A DNA stretch of 64,000 nt from Oscillospiraceae bacterium (GCA_017427265.1 JAFRTG010000007.1:62001-126000), one strand, 5' to 3'. Numbered from the stretch's first letter, positions 41,501-51,222 are shown. Numbers and translations: made by a program. The notes: generated from the sequence alone by a model not told the origin.

Positions 41501-44500
41501 CTGCGCCGCTCACACCGCTGATTATCTGATTCTCGAATGTAAACTGCTTTGCTTCGCCCAGCGGAATGACCTTTACTTCGTTCGTGGAACGGAACGAATT
41601 CTTGGAATAAACACCGGTCACCGCACCGCCGGCTGCATATGCAGCAAGCTCCTCTGATGTCAGATTCGCGGATGTGGACTGCAGCAGCTCAAATGTCAGT
41701 GTATCCTCGCTGTGATCTATGCCGCCGTCCCGCCAGACCTTTGTCACCGCTGCATTCGTATCCGGCGACAGCGTACTCGTATTGATGATTTCCAGCACGC
41801 CGGTCTTATCGGTGATTTTCCGCGTCGTGACCGGCGGAAGGTATCTGCCGGCCAGCAGCGCCAGCTGTTCGTCTGTGAGCGACTCGGCAATCTCATAATT
41901 GTCAAAATCCGTCAGCTGATAGGAATTGCCGTCTGTATCTGTCACTGTGTCCGGAAGGGCATACATATAATTGTTTGCCTCGTTCAGCTTGTTCACAGGG
42001 AGTACCAGCTCGATGCGCTGTCCGTCCAGAATGCCGTAAACCGTGAAGCCGACCTCCATTTTTGACGCTCCGCCGACATCATTCGGCGGTGTGACCGGCT
42101 TCCCCTGCTGGTTCACCCAGAGCTTGCGCACCATGATGCCTTCGGAATTGTTGACCTCGATCTGCGTGCCGTCCGTGTTTGTTCCGTTCCGTGTATAGAC
42201 CGGCCGGAAGATGCCTGCTTCACTGCCGGATACATACGTGCCGGAATCCGGATCGTAGGTATACGTCTTATTACCGATTTTGTAGGATTCCTCCCGAATA
42301 AAATAGTAGATCGGATCGTGTCCCTTGCCGTTCGGAAGATCCTCCCAGACTGCCGCAGCGGTAGCACTGCCGTCCTTCTGATAGGTCACGGTCTTTGTCT
42401 GCACAAAGTCGGCCGGAACGGAAAGATCCTGCGGCGAAACCGGTCTGAGATCGGTTCCTTTTTTGGTGTACGACCAGTAAAGACCGAGTGTGACCTCCGA
42501 TTCGTCCGGGATATTGCTTTCCGCACCGCTGAAGCTCTTGACAGCGCTAAGCGAAATATTTTTGCTGTTTTTGATGTTGACAACCTTTTTCTCGATCGTT
42601 TCAACCTTGCCGGCCGCATCATCCGGTACTGTTCCGCTGAATGAACCGTAGGCGAAATAGAATATAAATTCTTCGTTGCCGGCAAATCCGTCTGACCAGT
42701 GCGGCTGCCGGTAACCCTCCGGCGCGTCGATCTCAACGAACTTATAAAGTACGCCTTCCTCCAGATCAAAATTGTTTGTCAGATCCGGTGAGATCTCCAG
42801 TGTGCCTGCATCAACCGGATAGGTTGACTCACTCTCAGTGACCGGCGGATCCGAATATATGATCTCTCGGTACACATTACGTGCATCCTCCTGATTGATC
42901 GGGAACGACACAGCATATACCCACTGCTGCAAATCCGGATCGTATTTTGCAATCTTGAACTTTGCGTCGAGATAATTCAGCGCCTCGTTGCTGACATCCG
43001 TTTTGAAGATTCTCGGACGGCGGATTGTTTCAACATGACCGCTTGCGGTCGTATTCAGATCGCTCCAGCCGGTCGAGGAGGAGCCGGAATCGTTATCGGC
43101 TTCAAATGCCGCCGTGTTGCTGAATTTCAGTCCCTGCGTCCCGGTTTCCCAGCCCGTAACATGATAGGTATACTGCACGCGCAGCGGCGTCCGGTCGGGA
43201 ACGCTGATCTCCAGCCTTGCGGGGACATCCGAATGAACGGATGCCGACACAATCTCAAACGGCCAGTTATAATCTAAGATTTTGTAGAATTCCACCCCCG
43301 GAACAGATGGCACTGTAAACTCCAGGGTTATTGAGCCGGTGCCGTCCAGCTGTGAAGTGATATTGTTGAAGTGAATGGCTCCGTATTCGCTGTTGTAATG
43401 ATCTGATCCCGAGAAAACAAGCTCCGTCTGGAATGTCGGAATCTGATCGTATTTCACGGTCAGCGTCACTTGATCGCCCGGCGAAAGCGCGGTTGTTGTC
43501 CATGTTTTCCGTTCGTTGACATCTGTCCATTCCGAGCTGTCAATCACGCTTTCACGCGAGGCATTATATGCAGCATGATAGCTGTACTGACTGCCGTTCA
43601 GCGGGTTGTTTTCATCCGGCTGTCCGTCAACAAGCGGGAACACCTCAACGGAATCCAGCGAAATATCAAGATCCTCCAGCGAAACGCCCGCAGCTTCCGA
43701 TCTGAATGCCAGATCATCCGTGATATCGACCATACCGGAATTGGAAAGCATTCTCCCGTCCGGATTGAAGTCGAAATAGTAGACCAGATAGCCGGGGTTC
43801 GCTTCATGTCTTTTCTTCGTGATTGTCGGTTTCTGGTTATCCGGTCCGCTGCCCGAAAGATGCAGCGCGGCCTCCGCTTCGCTACCGTCCTTTGAAACGC
43901 GGTTGACGAGATCGCCGTTTTCATCGAGCAAATCTCCCAGTTCACTGACGGGAATCGCCGTGTAATAAGCAAATCCTTCTGTTTCATAATGCGCATTGGA
44001 GAAGGTCAGCGTACTGCCGCTCTGGGAAGCTGTAATGTTCCAGTTGTCAAGCGGCCATTCATAGTAACCGTTTTCAAACTTCACGGCCTTCGGCGCAAAC
44101 GCCGACATGCCCGGTTCACTGCCGGTGATATACACCGCGTTTGCCGGAAGCGTATCGGTAAAGGTCTCCGTGCAGCCGCGTTCAAATGCAACGATCCAGC
44201 GTATCAGATAACATTCTGTCACCGTACCGCCGACTGTGGCGCTCCTGCGCGGCACGCTGCTGAGCTCCGCGGAACGGATTCTGCCGGCGCTGCTGTCTGC
44301 TGCATATTTTCCGAAATCCTGATCGGATTTATTCGTCAGGGACATTTCCTGGAAAGCAGACGATGCAGCCGGATCGCTGAACGATATGAGCTGATAGCCG
44401 TTGACGGTATCCTCTTCAATCCTGTAGCAATACCGCACTGCGGTTCCGCTGTCCGCATCGTAGCGCCACTGCGGGAAATCCGTGCCGAGACTGTAAACCG

Positions 44501-47216
44501 TATCGACGCTGCCCGAACTGACCGTCAGCGTATAGGGACTGCCGGCATATTCCGTCCAGCTTCCGGCGTCATCCGCTGCCGGAACATTGCCGCTGCCGTC
44601 AACCTCTGCCTGATAGACTCTGACCGTGATCGTATCGGGACGGGAATTGAACAGATTGTTGTTATCCTGCCAGATCTTCTTCAGGTTCAGCGTCATCGGC
44701 TTCACATCTTCCGGATCCTCTCTGGTATATGTCATACCATCAACCGTTTGATCCGGCGGCGTCTGGTTCAGACCGTATCCGTTGGAGAATTTCACCGAAC
44801 TGCCGTTCGGTACATCCGAAGTGGCTGCTGTTGTGCTGTATCGGAATTCGACATCGCGGTACGTCTTTGTCTCAATCGCATTCGTAAACGTGATCCGGAA
44901 CGCCACGGCATCTTCGTTTGCTGCCGCCTCCTGTGTGCAGCCCGTATCAGTATAGAATGTCAGGGTATACATGCTGCTATCAAGCGGTTCGGCTGTCGAA
45001 GAACCTGTTTCCTTGCCGATCAGCTGCGCCGTAACCGTACTGCGCTGTGCCGGCGTGATATAATGCTGTACGCCGTTCAGATCGGAAAGCAGCACATCCG
45101 TATAATAATCGCCTGCCCGGATGCCAAGGCTCTTTTCGATGCGTCCCTCCCATGTCAGAATCCGGTCATCCGTATCCTGCTGACCGAGCGAAACATTCTC
45201 GTCATTATCGGCACCGAAATAATATTTTGTTACCGCAACCCGCTGCTGAATGCCCGGATTTTCGCCGCTGTGAACTATGATACTGCCGCCATCCGTTGCG
45301 TCCGCATAATTATACAGCTCTGCCTGTTCACCGTTCAGATATTTCTGATACTCACCAGCCGGCATGTTCTTCGTCATGTAGTTTTCGATCGTATCCTTAT
45401 AGTAGATCTTGATCGCATTGACCGGGGTTTCCTTATTATAAGCCGGATCAGTTTCATCGAATACCACTGTCAGTGTATCGGACGCCGTTCTTTCCAGCCG
45501 GAAATTATACGGAAGTTCACCGGTTGCCGTGCTGCCGAGCTGCGTCGTATTGTAATAAAAGTTATAACCGAGCTTGCTTTCGATTTCTGCGTCAGTCATG
45601 GTCTGAAACGCTTCATCCGTGATCTGATAACCGTTGATGCTGCGCTTGCTGTCCCAATCCAGGTTATTGTAGTCACCGTTCAGCGAATTGGAACGCATAT
45701 TGAACTGCCATTCCAGCGTGCCGGTTTCTTCGTTCAAAGCACTTCTCGTCTTGCTGAATGCAAATGTATTCCGGTACTGCTCATAGCCGGTTGCCGGTGT
45801 TGGCGAAATATCGCCGGGTCTTTCGGCAACAATGCTGTTGGAAAGCTGTACGGACTGCTGTGCCTGTGTCGGAATCTGCGCTGCCGGTGCCGAGAATACA
45901 ATCCTGACAGCAGACGGTATTCCGGTATCGGAGCCGAATGTCAGGGTTCTGCCGTTCACCGTGAAATCGGTGACAGCGGCGCCTGTGACGGCATCATAAA
46001 CCGCAATATCGTTTCCGAAATCACAATCCAGCTCTGTCACGACCACATTATGCAGGCTGTCACCGGATTTGTGCGACAGACTGATCTGCCACTGCACATA
46101 TTCATCATCGACGTTTGTGAGTTTATAGCCTGCCTGACCGGACTTGCCGACATCCAGACCGTTTTCAATGCTGATGACCTTCTGCGCAGGAATCGTATTG
46201 CCCTTGCCTTCCAGAGATGCCCTGTTGTCATAGGTCTCACCGAGCGCAGCTTCAGTCGTATAGCTGATCTGCACCGTCCGCGCCGGCTTGGAATCATTCA
46301 GCTGAATGCTGCCGTTCTGAAGCTGTCCGCTTCCCGGCGGATTAAATGTCAGATTGGAGACCTGATTCCAGTCGATCGCTTCGCTGTTCAGCGTATCAGA
46401 GATCGAATAATTGGAAAGATCGACAAGGCCGTCCGGATTCTGAACCGTGAGGATCCAGTCAATATACTGTCTGCCGTTTTCATTCCGAACAACGCCGTTT
46501 TTCTCCATTGAAGGAATTCTGTCAGAAAATTCTGCCTGAATCTGAAAACCGCTGATATTCGCAGTGGCATCGCCTTCTTCGGTATTGCCTCTGCTGAGCG
46601 TCGCATTAAAGCGAAGTGTTCCCTCAATACCTGCGGTGCTGCGCATGTATTCCACATATGCATCGGTAAAGTGAATGACGATCAGTCCTGTTTCTCTGGA
46701 AATCGAAAAATAGGCTGCCGTCTTGGTCTTGCTCCAATCGTCATCGGTGATGAACATGCCTGCATCGAACAGATCATTCGGAATCGACAGCGGCGCCTCC
46801 AGATAATAGTACACATAAGGTGTCTGAACGATCCTGTCCTTTTCGGCATTGTCAAACTGATACTCAAGCTCCAGCATGACATCAACCGAATTTCCGTTGC
46901 CGCCGTCAACCGAAATAATCCGCGGTGCCGGATCATTCAATGATTTGGTATAAACCGAACCGCCGACCTGAACTGTGATTTTATCAATATTGCCGTCCAT
47001 ATCGGTACTCCCGTCCGGAGCCGAGGTCAGCGCTTCTGTCATATACGGGATGCCGTCATTCAGATTGCTGTTCGAGATTGCCCTGCCGGAAGGTGCGGCG
47101 GCAAACGGGACAATAAAAACAAAAATCAGAGAGAGCGTCAGCAGGAAAGCAAGCATACGGGAACGCTGCCGGTTTTCTTCTGCAAGACGCCGGATTCGTT
47201 TCTGAATGTCTTTCAT
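38538..47216 (-). CDS. Giant LPXTG pilus-tip adhesin (2892 residues)
   Basis: A long basic N-terminus and membrane segment (about 20-42) form the secretion signal. Residues about 45-1100 are adhesin-type Ig-like folds (GVVRNENGRQYIDWILTVQN, ISDTLNSEAIDW) of the kind in Gram-positive surface adhesins. CnaB-type repeats then recur, each with a [VL]xKxW strand: LKKIWQDNNN, VRKLWVNQQG, VTKVWRDGG, VQKQWCGQDG, VIKQWNDDRD. Two BIG2-like domains (SDVIAIDPETGAMTITGVGS, PGIASVDPDTGEVTGVSEGT) interrupt them before a last region. LPVTG at 2855, membrane helix and KRRR end it. AAAGGAGGG lies 9 nt before the start. It probably caps the pilus and binds a host or plant-fibre ligand. Confidence 0.93.
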   Translation of the reverse strand: MKDIQKRIRRLAEENRQRSRMLAFLLTLSLIFVFIVPFAAAPSGRAISNSNLNDGIPYMTEALTSAPDGSTDMDGNIDKITVQVGGSVYTKSLNDPAPRIISVDGGNGNSVDVMLELEYQFDNAEKDRIVQTPYVYYYLEAPLSIPNDLFDAGMFITDDDWSKTKTAAYFSISRETGLIVIHFTDAYVEYMRSTAGIEGTLRFNATLSRGNTEEGDATANISGFQIQAEFSDRIPSMEKNGVVRNENGRQYIDWILTVQNPDGLVDLSNYSISDTLNSEAIDWNQVSNLTFNPPGSGQLQNGSIQLNDSKPARTVQISYTTEAALGETYDNRASLEGKGNTIPAQKVISIENGLDVGKSGQAGYKLTNVDDEYVQWQISLSHKSGDSLHNVVVTELDCDFGNDIAVYDAVTGAAVTDFTVNGRTLTFGSDTGIPSAVRIVFSAPAAQIPTQAQQSVQLSNSIVAERPGDISPTPATGYEQYRNTFAFSKTRSALNEETGTLEWQFNMRSNSLNGDYNNLDWDSKRSINGYQITDEAFQTMTDAEIESKLGYNFYYNTTQLGSTATGELPYNFRLERTASDTLTVVFDETDPAYNKETPVNAIKIYYKDTIENYMTKNMPAGEYQKYLNGEQAELYNYADATDGGSIIVHSGENPGIQQRVAVTKYYFGADNDENVSLGQQDTDDRILTWEGRIEKSLGIRAGDYYTDVLLSDLNGVQHYITPAQRSTVTAQLIGKETGSSTAEPLDSSMYTLTFYTDTGCTQEAAANEDAVAFRITFTNAIETKTYRDVEFRYSTTAATSDVPNGSSVKFSNGYGLNQTPPDQTVDGMTYTREDPEDVKPMTLNLKKIWQDNNNLFNSRPDTITVRVYQAEVDGSGNVPAADDAGSWTEYAGSPYTLTVSSGSVDTVYSLGTDFPQWRYDADSGTAVRYCYRIEEDTVNGYQLISFSDPAASSAFQEMSLTNKSDQDFGKYAADSSAGRIRSAELSSVPRRSATVGGTVTECYLIRWIVAFERGCTETFTDTLPANAVYITGSEPGMSAFAPKAVKFENGYYEWPLDNWNITASQSGSTLTFSNAHYETEGFAYYTAIPVSELGDLLDENGDLVNRVSKDGSEAEAALHLSGSGPDNQKPTITKKRHEANPGYLVYYFDFNPDGRMLSNSGMVDITDDLAFRSEAAGVSLEDLDISLDSVEVFPLVDGQPDENNPLNGSQYSYHAAYNASRESVIDSSEWTDVNERKTWTTTALSPGDQVTLTVKYDQIPTFQTELVFSGSDHYNSEYGAIHFNNITSQLDGTGSITLEFTVPSVPGVEFYKILDYNWPFEIVSASVHSDVPARLEISVPDRTPLRVQYTYHVTGWETGTQGLKFSNTAAFEADNDSGSSSTGWSDLNTTASGHVETIRRPRIFKTDVSNEALNYLDAKFKIAKYDPDLQQWVYAVSFPINQEDARNVYREIIYSDPPVTESESTYPVDAGTLEISPDLTNNFDLEEGVLYKFVEIDAPEGYRQPHWSDGFAGNEEFIFYFAYGSFSGTVPDDAAGKVETIEKKVVNIKNSKNISLSAVKSFSGAESNIPDESEVTLGLYWSYTKKGTDLRPVSPQDLSVPADFVQTKTVTYQKDGSATAAAVWEDLPNGKGHDPIYYFIREESYKIGNKTYTYDPDSGTYVSGSEAGIFRPVYTRNGTNTDGTQIEVNNSEGIMVRKLWVNQQGKPVTPPNDVGGASKMEVGFTVYGILDGQRIELVLPVNKLNEANNYMYALPDTVTDTDGNSYQLTDFDNYEIAESLTDEQLALLAGRYLPPVTTRKITDKTGVLEIINTSTLSPDTNAAVTKVWRDGGIDHSEDTLTFELLQSTSANLTSEELAAYAAGGAVTGVYSKNSFRSTNEVKVIPLGEAKQFTFENQIISGVSGAGSGCTVTYNGDTLTITGTAESSTELEISFTDGTQTAFTATVIPFEVELGGQDGAPAVWNKTWSSLPYFDSDTEQYYYYYVIEKDVPENYSVTYRRVSTASDQQITITNSLPTQIAVQKQWCGQDGSPIVTDSSDPAYNAGIVSALPETVSVQVFRKVKTDSDQTNVNMPGADADPVSDFGGASNCGTYTLNRSDGYRLVLSDLDARNASGDVYIYYFKEAGTHILNGSSYQLSNHPYIAGVTYTNNGLTVDTSAEVTLTNRIPLLDLPVIKQWNDDRDHAADTVTIRIHRETAADPPASQENPLILNLSVPEGSTVQIPKSGSSVISSNIPVQIEANTDAPVTWATDSGMKIWTLTPKADAQPGDEAELTFATEDGQTAVIRVQIISDPLLELTLDKTTCKADEAAPNVQSVDYTPAGGDTAQDVRGSASYTSSNSDVIAIDPETGAMTITGVGSADITASYTVDGVTLTSAQTVTVTLPDSFSVTGPDTVNTDETVQLGIDKPFGTFTWSSSDPGIASVDPDTGEVTGVSEGTVTITATRHDGATAVHEITVEELNQPISGTVGDRLKENKTYSYVYDPAQHTITVTGYFEEWGSGAYPALDTVPELMNLIPVKHEVLSYQGTVQWTLNDFGLNYVGSAVAETPGNTKSFAEMTSDNNVKMSSAGERIIVITVKSEGGNDPGTVTEQIVSNQNFGGDGKVYLNRIVSPGEVTIQLRGEPYAYYQLAVSGRESNNNWSNYPSNGITGNLDGDGNATITYQLPVTLSATEIQLWDYRKDNNGIDKTGLTVVSCTAQVPDTGGNSTNAAPAQGRSLMRRFSTGALRMGSAEAYVSIPLAAPLRAGEPDAAAAEASAFSSSGTMDITLKATDNWQKLITGLPVYTVAADGTVYTNYYWAEEIALNGNPVAGYQSAYTFTDGDAATSYTVNAAQPGEQPSVVIRNTPTEEAVELPVTGGRKASGYCFAGGVLLLLSAAGLIYQKRRRWLND

Positions 47217-47254
47217 GCGGTACTCCCTCCTTTCCCAGAGGATTCAGTTGTGTT

Positions 47255-47839
47255 TCACTGTCTCCGGAATGATGACGGCGGCCATACGACTGCCGCAACC
47301 TTTCCGATTACGTTTTCGTCTGCAATGCATCCGACAGATGTCGAACGGCTGTCAACCGAGACAGCTCTGTGATCGCCCATCACAAAGATGCGGTTATCCG
47401 GCACCTGATAGGGCAGCTCGATATTGCATTCGCCAAGCGCCGGTTCACTGAGATACGGCTCGTCAAGCGGATCGCCGTTCAGATAGACCGTTCCGTCCTC
47501 CTGCAGGTCGATCACATCGCCGGCAACGCCGATCACGCGCTTGAGCAGAATTCTATTATTATAGTAAAATGCGATCAGATCGCCGCGTCCGTATCCTGAT
47601 AACTTATTGCAAAGCAGAATTTCATCGTTTTGCAGAGTCGGCGTCATGCTCGTTCCGGTGACACGCAGCACCGGAAACACCAATGAGGAAAGCATAAACG
47701 CCAGCGCCGCTGTCACAAACAGTGACAGCACCGTACTGACAATGGCTTTCCGGAACCGTTCACCTGCCCGGAGCCGTTTCATCTCGCTGAAAAGCTGTTC
47801 TGCCGTCGGAATATCCGGCTTTTGTTTCGTCTTGCTCAT
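47255..47839 (-). CDS. lepB: Type I signal peptidase of the pilus operon
   Basis: 194 residues. One membrane helix (about 38-58), catalytic Ser64 (GTSMTPTL), Lys100 (ILLKRVIGVAGD), then GDHRAVSVDSR. The start overlaps the stop of the upstream small gene (ATGA). Dedicated signal peptidases are common in pilus islands and usually process or assist the pilins. The adhesin gene follows 38 nt later. Confidence 0.94.
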   Translation of the reverse strand: MSKTKQKPDIPTAEQLFSEMKRLRAGERFRKAIVSTVLSLFVTAALAFMLSSLVFPVLRVTGTSMTPTLQNDEILLCNKLSGYGRGDLIAFYYNNRILLKRVIGVAGDVIDLQEDGTVYLNGDPLDEPYLSEPALGECNIELPYQVPDNRIFVMGDHRAVSVDSRSTSVGCIADENVIGKVAAVVWPPSSFRRQ

Positions 47840-48075
47840 CTTCTTTTCTTCTTTGTTTTTCGCTTATTCGCTGTACGGTTCTGCAAAACCGGAGATGCTC
47901 CCGCGGAAGACTGCTGTGCCGCCCGCATTGCGTGAACCGATTCGTCAAATATTGCGTCCAGTTTGGCCTTCAGCCGATCGTTTTCTGCGCGCAGTTCATC
48001 ATTTTCGCTGCGGAGATAATACAGGATCTCGATCAAATCCGCACGCTTCAGCGCACGGAGCTCCTTGTCCGTCAT
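47836..48075 (-). CDS. Small coiled-coil protein heading the pilus operon
   Basis: 79 residues from the ATG at 48075 (GGAG 9 nt upstream; an in-frame ATG at 48129 lacks a site). MTDKELRALKRADLIEILYYLRSENDELRAEND is a helical, leucine-zipper-like segment; the C-terminus is very basic (NKRKTKKKRR). No membrane segment. Proteins of this kind accompany sortase/pilus loci in clostridia; the role is unknown. ATGA-coupled to the signal peptidase. Confidence 0.75.
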   Translation of the reverse strand: MTDKELRALKRADLIEILYYLRSENDELRAENDRLKAKLDAIFDESVHAMRAAQQSSAGASPVLQNRTANKRKTKKKRR

Positions 48076-48151
48076 CTGTTCACTCTCCGTCTCATATTTT
48101 TGTAAAATCAACATCGAATTCAATTTCAAATCGTTGTGATTTATTTATAAT

Positions 48152-48180
48152 ATTATACCATCATACATACAACTTGTCAA
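48152..48180 (-). promoter_or_regulatory. Promoter of the pilus operon
   Basis: TTGACA (48180-48175), 17-nt spacer, TATAAT (48157-48152). The 290 nt further up to the next terminator hold no recognisable gene. Confidence 0.88.
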
Positions 48181-48471
48181 GATATATTTGAAAAATCGAA
48201 GGATTTTTGGCTGATTGTCCAATTCCGGCCGGTTTGTTTTGTACGAATCAATGATTATGCGTTCAGTTTTCAATCTGACAAAACCAGAATGGATTTCGTT
48301 GACTTTGAAAACCAATCCGGTCGCTATTCACGAATATTCTATACTCATGAACCGGAAACGCTCGTTCATTTTTCCCGGAATTCCAGTCTTGCAATATCAG
48401 ACACAAAGCGCAGCTGCACGGGCATTTTACTAAGCCTTGCCGGTGACTGCCCGCGTACACTGCGCAGTATC

Positions 48472-48513
48472 AAAGAACCCGCCTGATTCCGGGATCAGAC
48501 GGGTTCTTTTATT
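48472..48513. terminator. Terminator of the dockerin/SH3 protein gene
   Basis: 16-nt arms (48472-48487 with 48494-48509) with one mismatch and a 6-nt loop, A/T-rich on both sides. Confidence 0.8.
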
Positions 48514-48534
48514 TAGAGCATACACCAAACGGTG

Positions 48535-50772
48535 TCACTGCCGGATTTCCACACCGCCCCATTCAACAACTGAAAAGCCGGTTCTTTCAAAGGTTTCCAG
48601 CTGCTGCGGTTCAATCTCCACAGCATTATCAAGCGGAACATACGCCATAAAGATGCGGCACTCACTGTCCGGGTTCGGCGTGATCGTCAGCTTGGCAGAA
48701 TTCGTATAGGTCTCGCCCTGGAAGGAAATCAGATTGTATGCATGATGCTCCATCAGCGGCAGCCAGTATACGATAAACTCATTCATCTCCTGCTCGGTCA
48801 GCCCCATTTCAGTGAGCTTTTCCTTGAGGAAGCGCTCGGTATCAGCGCCTGCCACGCAGAAGCCCTTGGAAAAATCAAAGTGTGTGCGGCAGTTCACGGC
48901 ATCCCAGAAAAGATATTTGTGATGACTGCCGTCTGCTTTGTTCAGGAGCGTGCCGTCCGGATATGCCGTCACATCCCAGCCGTTGTCATACTTCGGATAG
49001 GTTGTGTTCAGCTCAGCTTCTGTCAGTTCCAGCTCAACATGAACATCGGTTTCCTGTTCAGGATAGAGATAGATGACCGGCTTGGCGGGCACTGCTTCAA
49101 AATAGATCGTTCTATAGCCATTCGAGTCTACTGTTTTGATCCAGCCGTACTGTCCGTTGTATTCTGTAAACAGCCAATCGTTTTTGCCGTTCTGCATGCC
49201 TTTCTCAGCCATGCGTGTATCCGCAGGAATGGAAGCAACTGCTTCATAGCTTTCATCCGGGCCAAGATAAAGCTTCAGACCGTCCTCCCTGACATAGAAC
49301 GGAAAATCGTAGTCATAACGCTCATCCGGTTCAACATAGTCACGGACTGTTTGCGCCGGCAATGCCTTTTTCATCAGACTGAGGTCAGCGGCATTCAGCT
49401 GATTATCGCAGAAAAAGTCTCCTGCTTTCCAGTCTGCAAGCGCTGTACCGGGGACTGCAAGCAGCCAGTTTTTCAGTAGTTCCACATCGGCAGCATCGAA
49501 TTTGCCGTCACCGTTGACATCACCTCTGGAGGTGGATTTCAGCCAGAACTTTACATCCGCTGCGCCGTTGCCGAAGGTTGTCACAGTCATACTGCCTTCC
49601 GGAATAATACTTCCGCCATAATATCCGGGACGCAGATCATCACAGATAAACGAATATCCGCCCGGCAGCGTTTGCCCCTCCAATCCAAATGAAAACCCTG
49701 CCGAACCGAGGGATTTTCCAAGATTGTTATCAACGATGCAAGGATTTGTCTCCAGCATGAAGATCGGCCCTGTGGACACGCGGCCGTCGGTAAAATCAGT
49801 CCAAATATAAGTTTGATCGGCAGCTGTGAGCGCAATCAGCTCACCTGTATGAAAGTCAATCAGATTCGCTCTCATCTGCCCTGACAGAAGAATTGTCTGA
49901 GCGTTATCCAGAACAGCACAGTCCGCAGTCAACGTGCAGGTTGTCGGCTCATCCGGATCCGGTCTGGCGCTGGACGTGCGTGTCCATGAGATTTTCTCGG
50001 TTCCATCCTTCACAGCCTGATAGACATACATGATATCGACAGAACCGTCATCATACATATCCCGTGCCTGCATCGTACAGTCAGATGTCAGGAGATACTT
50101 TATGTTTTCATATTTGTTATTGCTGTCAGGCTCCCATTTGTCTCCGAACTGGTCAACCGTCATCGTGCAGAACACAAGATAGTTATCCTTGACTGAAACC
50201 TCACCGTTGTCCCGGAGATAATCGCTGAATTCTGCTTTGCCGTCCGGCAGCCAGCTGAAAATATCTGTTTCCGTGATGTTCATGTCATCCTGGGCTGAGA
50301 AGGAATACCGGGCAAGGGCATGACCGAATTCCAGGTCCGGATCCGGTTCTTCTGCCCACGAGTCAGTAACCACGATATCAAAATCGCAAGCCTTCTGGGG
50401 ATCAAAGACGGCAATATCGTAGTAATATGCGCTGTTTTCCGAACCGAAATTCGTTTTCCGCAGTCTTTTGACCGATTTGTCGGTTATTTGCGTTTCATAG
50501 CGCAGCATACCCTGCGGCTGACCGTCCGGCACAGGCTCGCGCTTAAAAACAGATACAACACAGACGAGACCGTTGTCAATATGCGTTGCGCCGTAGGTGT
50601 TGCGGAATTCTACGGCAGAATCGAAATCCTTCGGAATCCAGTCCGGAAGCGCTGCGACTGCGCCTTCTGCAATCACAGCGGAGGGTTTGCGCAAAGCGGA
50701 ATCACTGAAAGAAAACGGCGTAACTGCGAATGTTGCTGCGAAAAATGCAGCGGATAGTTTCATAAACTTCAT
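48535..50772 (-). CDS. Secreted dockerin protein with SH3-like and unknown C-terminal domain
   Basis: 745 residues. Signal peptide about 1-24. Residues about 30-420 are a large unrecognised beta-rich region. A dockerin follows (about 428-490): RGDVNGDGKFDAADVELLKNW and GDFFCDNQLNAADLSLMKKAL. Next a bacterial SH3-like domain (about 500-565; LKLYLGPDESYEAVASIPADTRM, WLFTEYNGQYGWIK). The end, starting KPVIYLYPEQETDVHVELELT, is a conserved domain met in various secreted proteins whose function I do not know. The dockerin lies in the middle, not at the end. GGAAGGTG lies upstream of the ATG. Confidence 0.85.
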   Translation of the reverse strand: MKFMKLSAAFFAATFAVTPFSFSDSALRKPSAVIAEGAVAALPDWIPKDFDSAVEFRNTYGATHIDNGLVCVVSVFKREPVPDGQPQGMLRYETQITDKSVKRLRKTNFGSENSAYYYDIAVFDPQKACDFDIVVTDSWAEEPDPDLEFGHALARYSFSAQDDMNITETDIFSWLPDGKAEFSDYLRDNGEVSVKDNYLVFCTMTVDQFGDKWEPDSNNKYENIKYLLTSDCTMQARDMYDDGSVDIMYVYQAVKDGTEKISWTRTSSARPDPDEPTTCTLTADCAVLDNAQTILLSGQMRANLIDFHTGELIALTAADQTYIWTDFTDGRVSTGPIFMLETNPCIVDNNLGKSLGSAGFSFGLEGQTLPGGYSFICDDLRPGYYGGSIIPEGSMTVTTFGNGAADVKFWLKSTSRGDVNGDGKFDAADVELLKNWLLAVPGTALADWKAGDFFCDNQLNAADLSLMKKALPAQTVRDYVEPDERYDYDFPFYVREDGLKLYLGPDESYEAVASIPADTRMAEKGMQNGKNDWLFTEYNGQYGWIKTVDSNGYRTIYFEAVPAKPVIYLYPEQETDVHVELELTEAELNTTYPKYDNGWDVTAYPDGTLLNKADGSHHKYLFWDAVNCRTHFDFSKGFCVAGADTERFLKEKLTEMGLTEQEMNEFIVYWLPLMEHHAYNLISFQGETYTNSAKLTITPNPDSECRIFMAYVPLDNAVEIEPQQLETFERTGFSVVEWGGVEIRQ

Positions 50773-51074
50773 ATGGGTTCACCTTCCATTCTTCAAAATC
50801 AAGATTTATGCCGAAAGAGATTACCGTGTGACCGGCACACGCTGTCTGCACTTCATAAGGGTGCTCCTTTTTCTCATCGACGGTGTCTGATCTGTCGTCC
50901 CATACCTGTCATTGGCAGCTCATTTTGCGTATCTCACCCCCATTGCTGTGAAAAGATTTGCAGTTTCATCTTTATTGGTATCATGATGAACAGGAAGAAG
51001 GGGAATTCATTTGATCGTACTCCCTAGTAATATAGACCGTAAAAGAGCCGTTGGGTTACACGCTGAGAGCAAAA
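50773..51074. other. Intergenic region with no firm gene
   Basis: On the minus strand AAGGAG is followed by an ATG at 50856 and 11 codons ending at 50821, too short to call. No promoter, tRNA or riboswitch structure could be assigned with confidence. Confidence 0.5.
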
Positions 51075-51109
51075 AAATAAAAAAATCCGCTCATGCTCCT
51101 GAGCGGATT
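51075..51109 (-). terminator. Terminator of the MaoC/HD unit
   Basis: 10-bp stem (51084-51093 with 51100-51109), then a long T-run on the minus strand. Confidence 0.9.
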
Positions 51110-51222
51110 GGCTTTATCATGGTATCATCGTTTGTGTATGCAACCGATTCCCGGAAACCCGGCGCTTTTAATCTTTCTTTCAGTACGGAATACATCGAAA
51201 CCGCGACAGGAATCCCCTATCG

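Noticed and set aside
43989-46511. 840-codon open frame on the plus strand
   Set aside because: Exactly antisense to the giant adhesin; no ribosome site, and composition (Cys/Arg/Ile-rich) typical of shadow frames.
50821-50856. 11-codon frame after AAGGAG on the minus strand
   Set aside because: Too short, no downstream terminator or promoter, no conserved feature visible.
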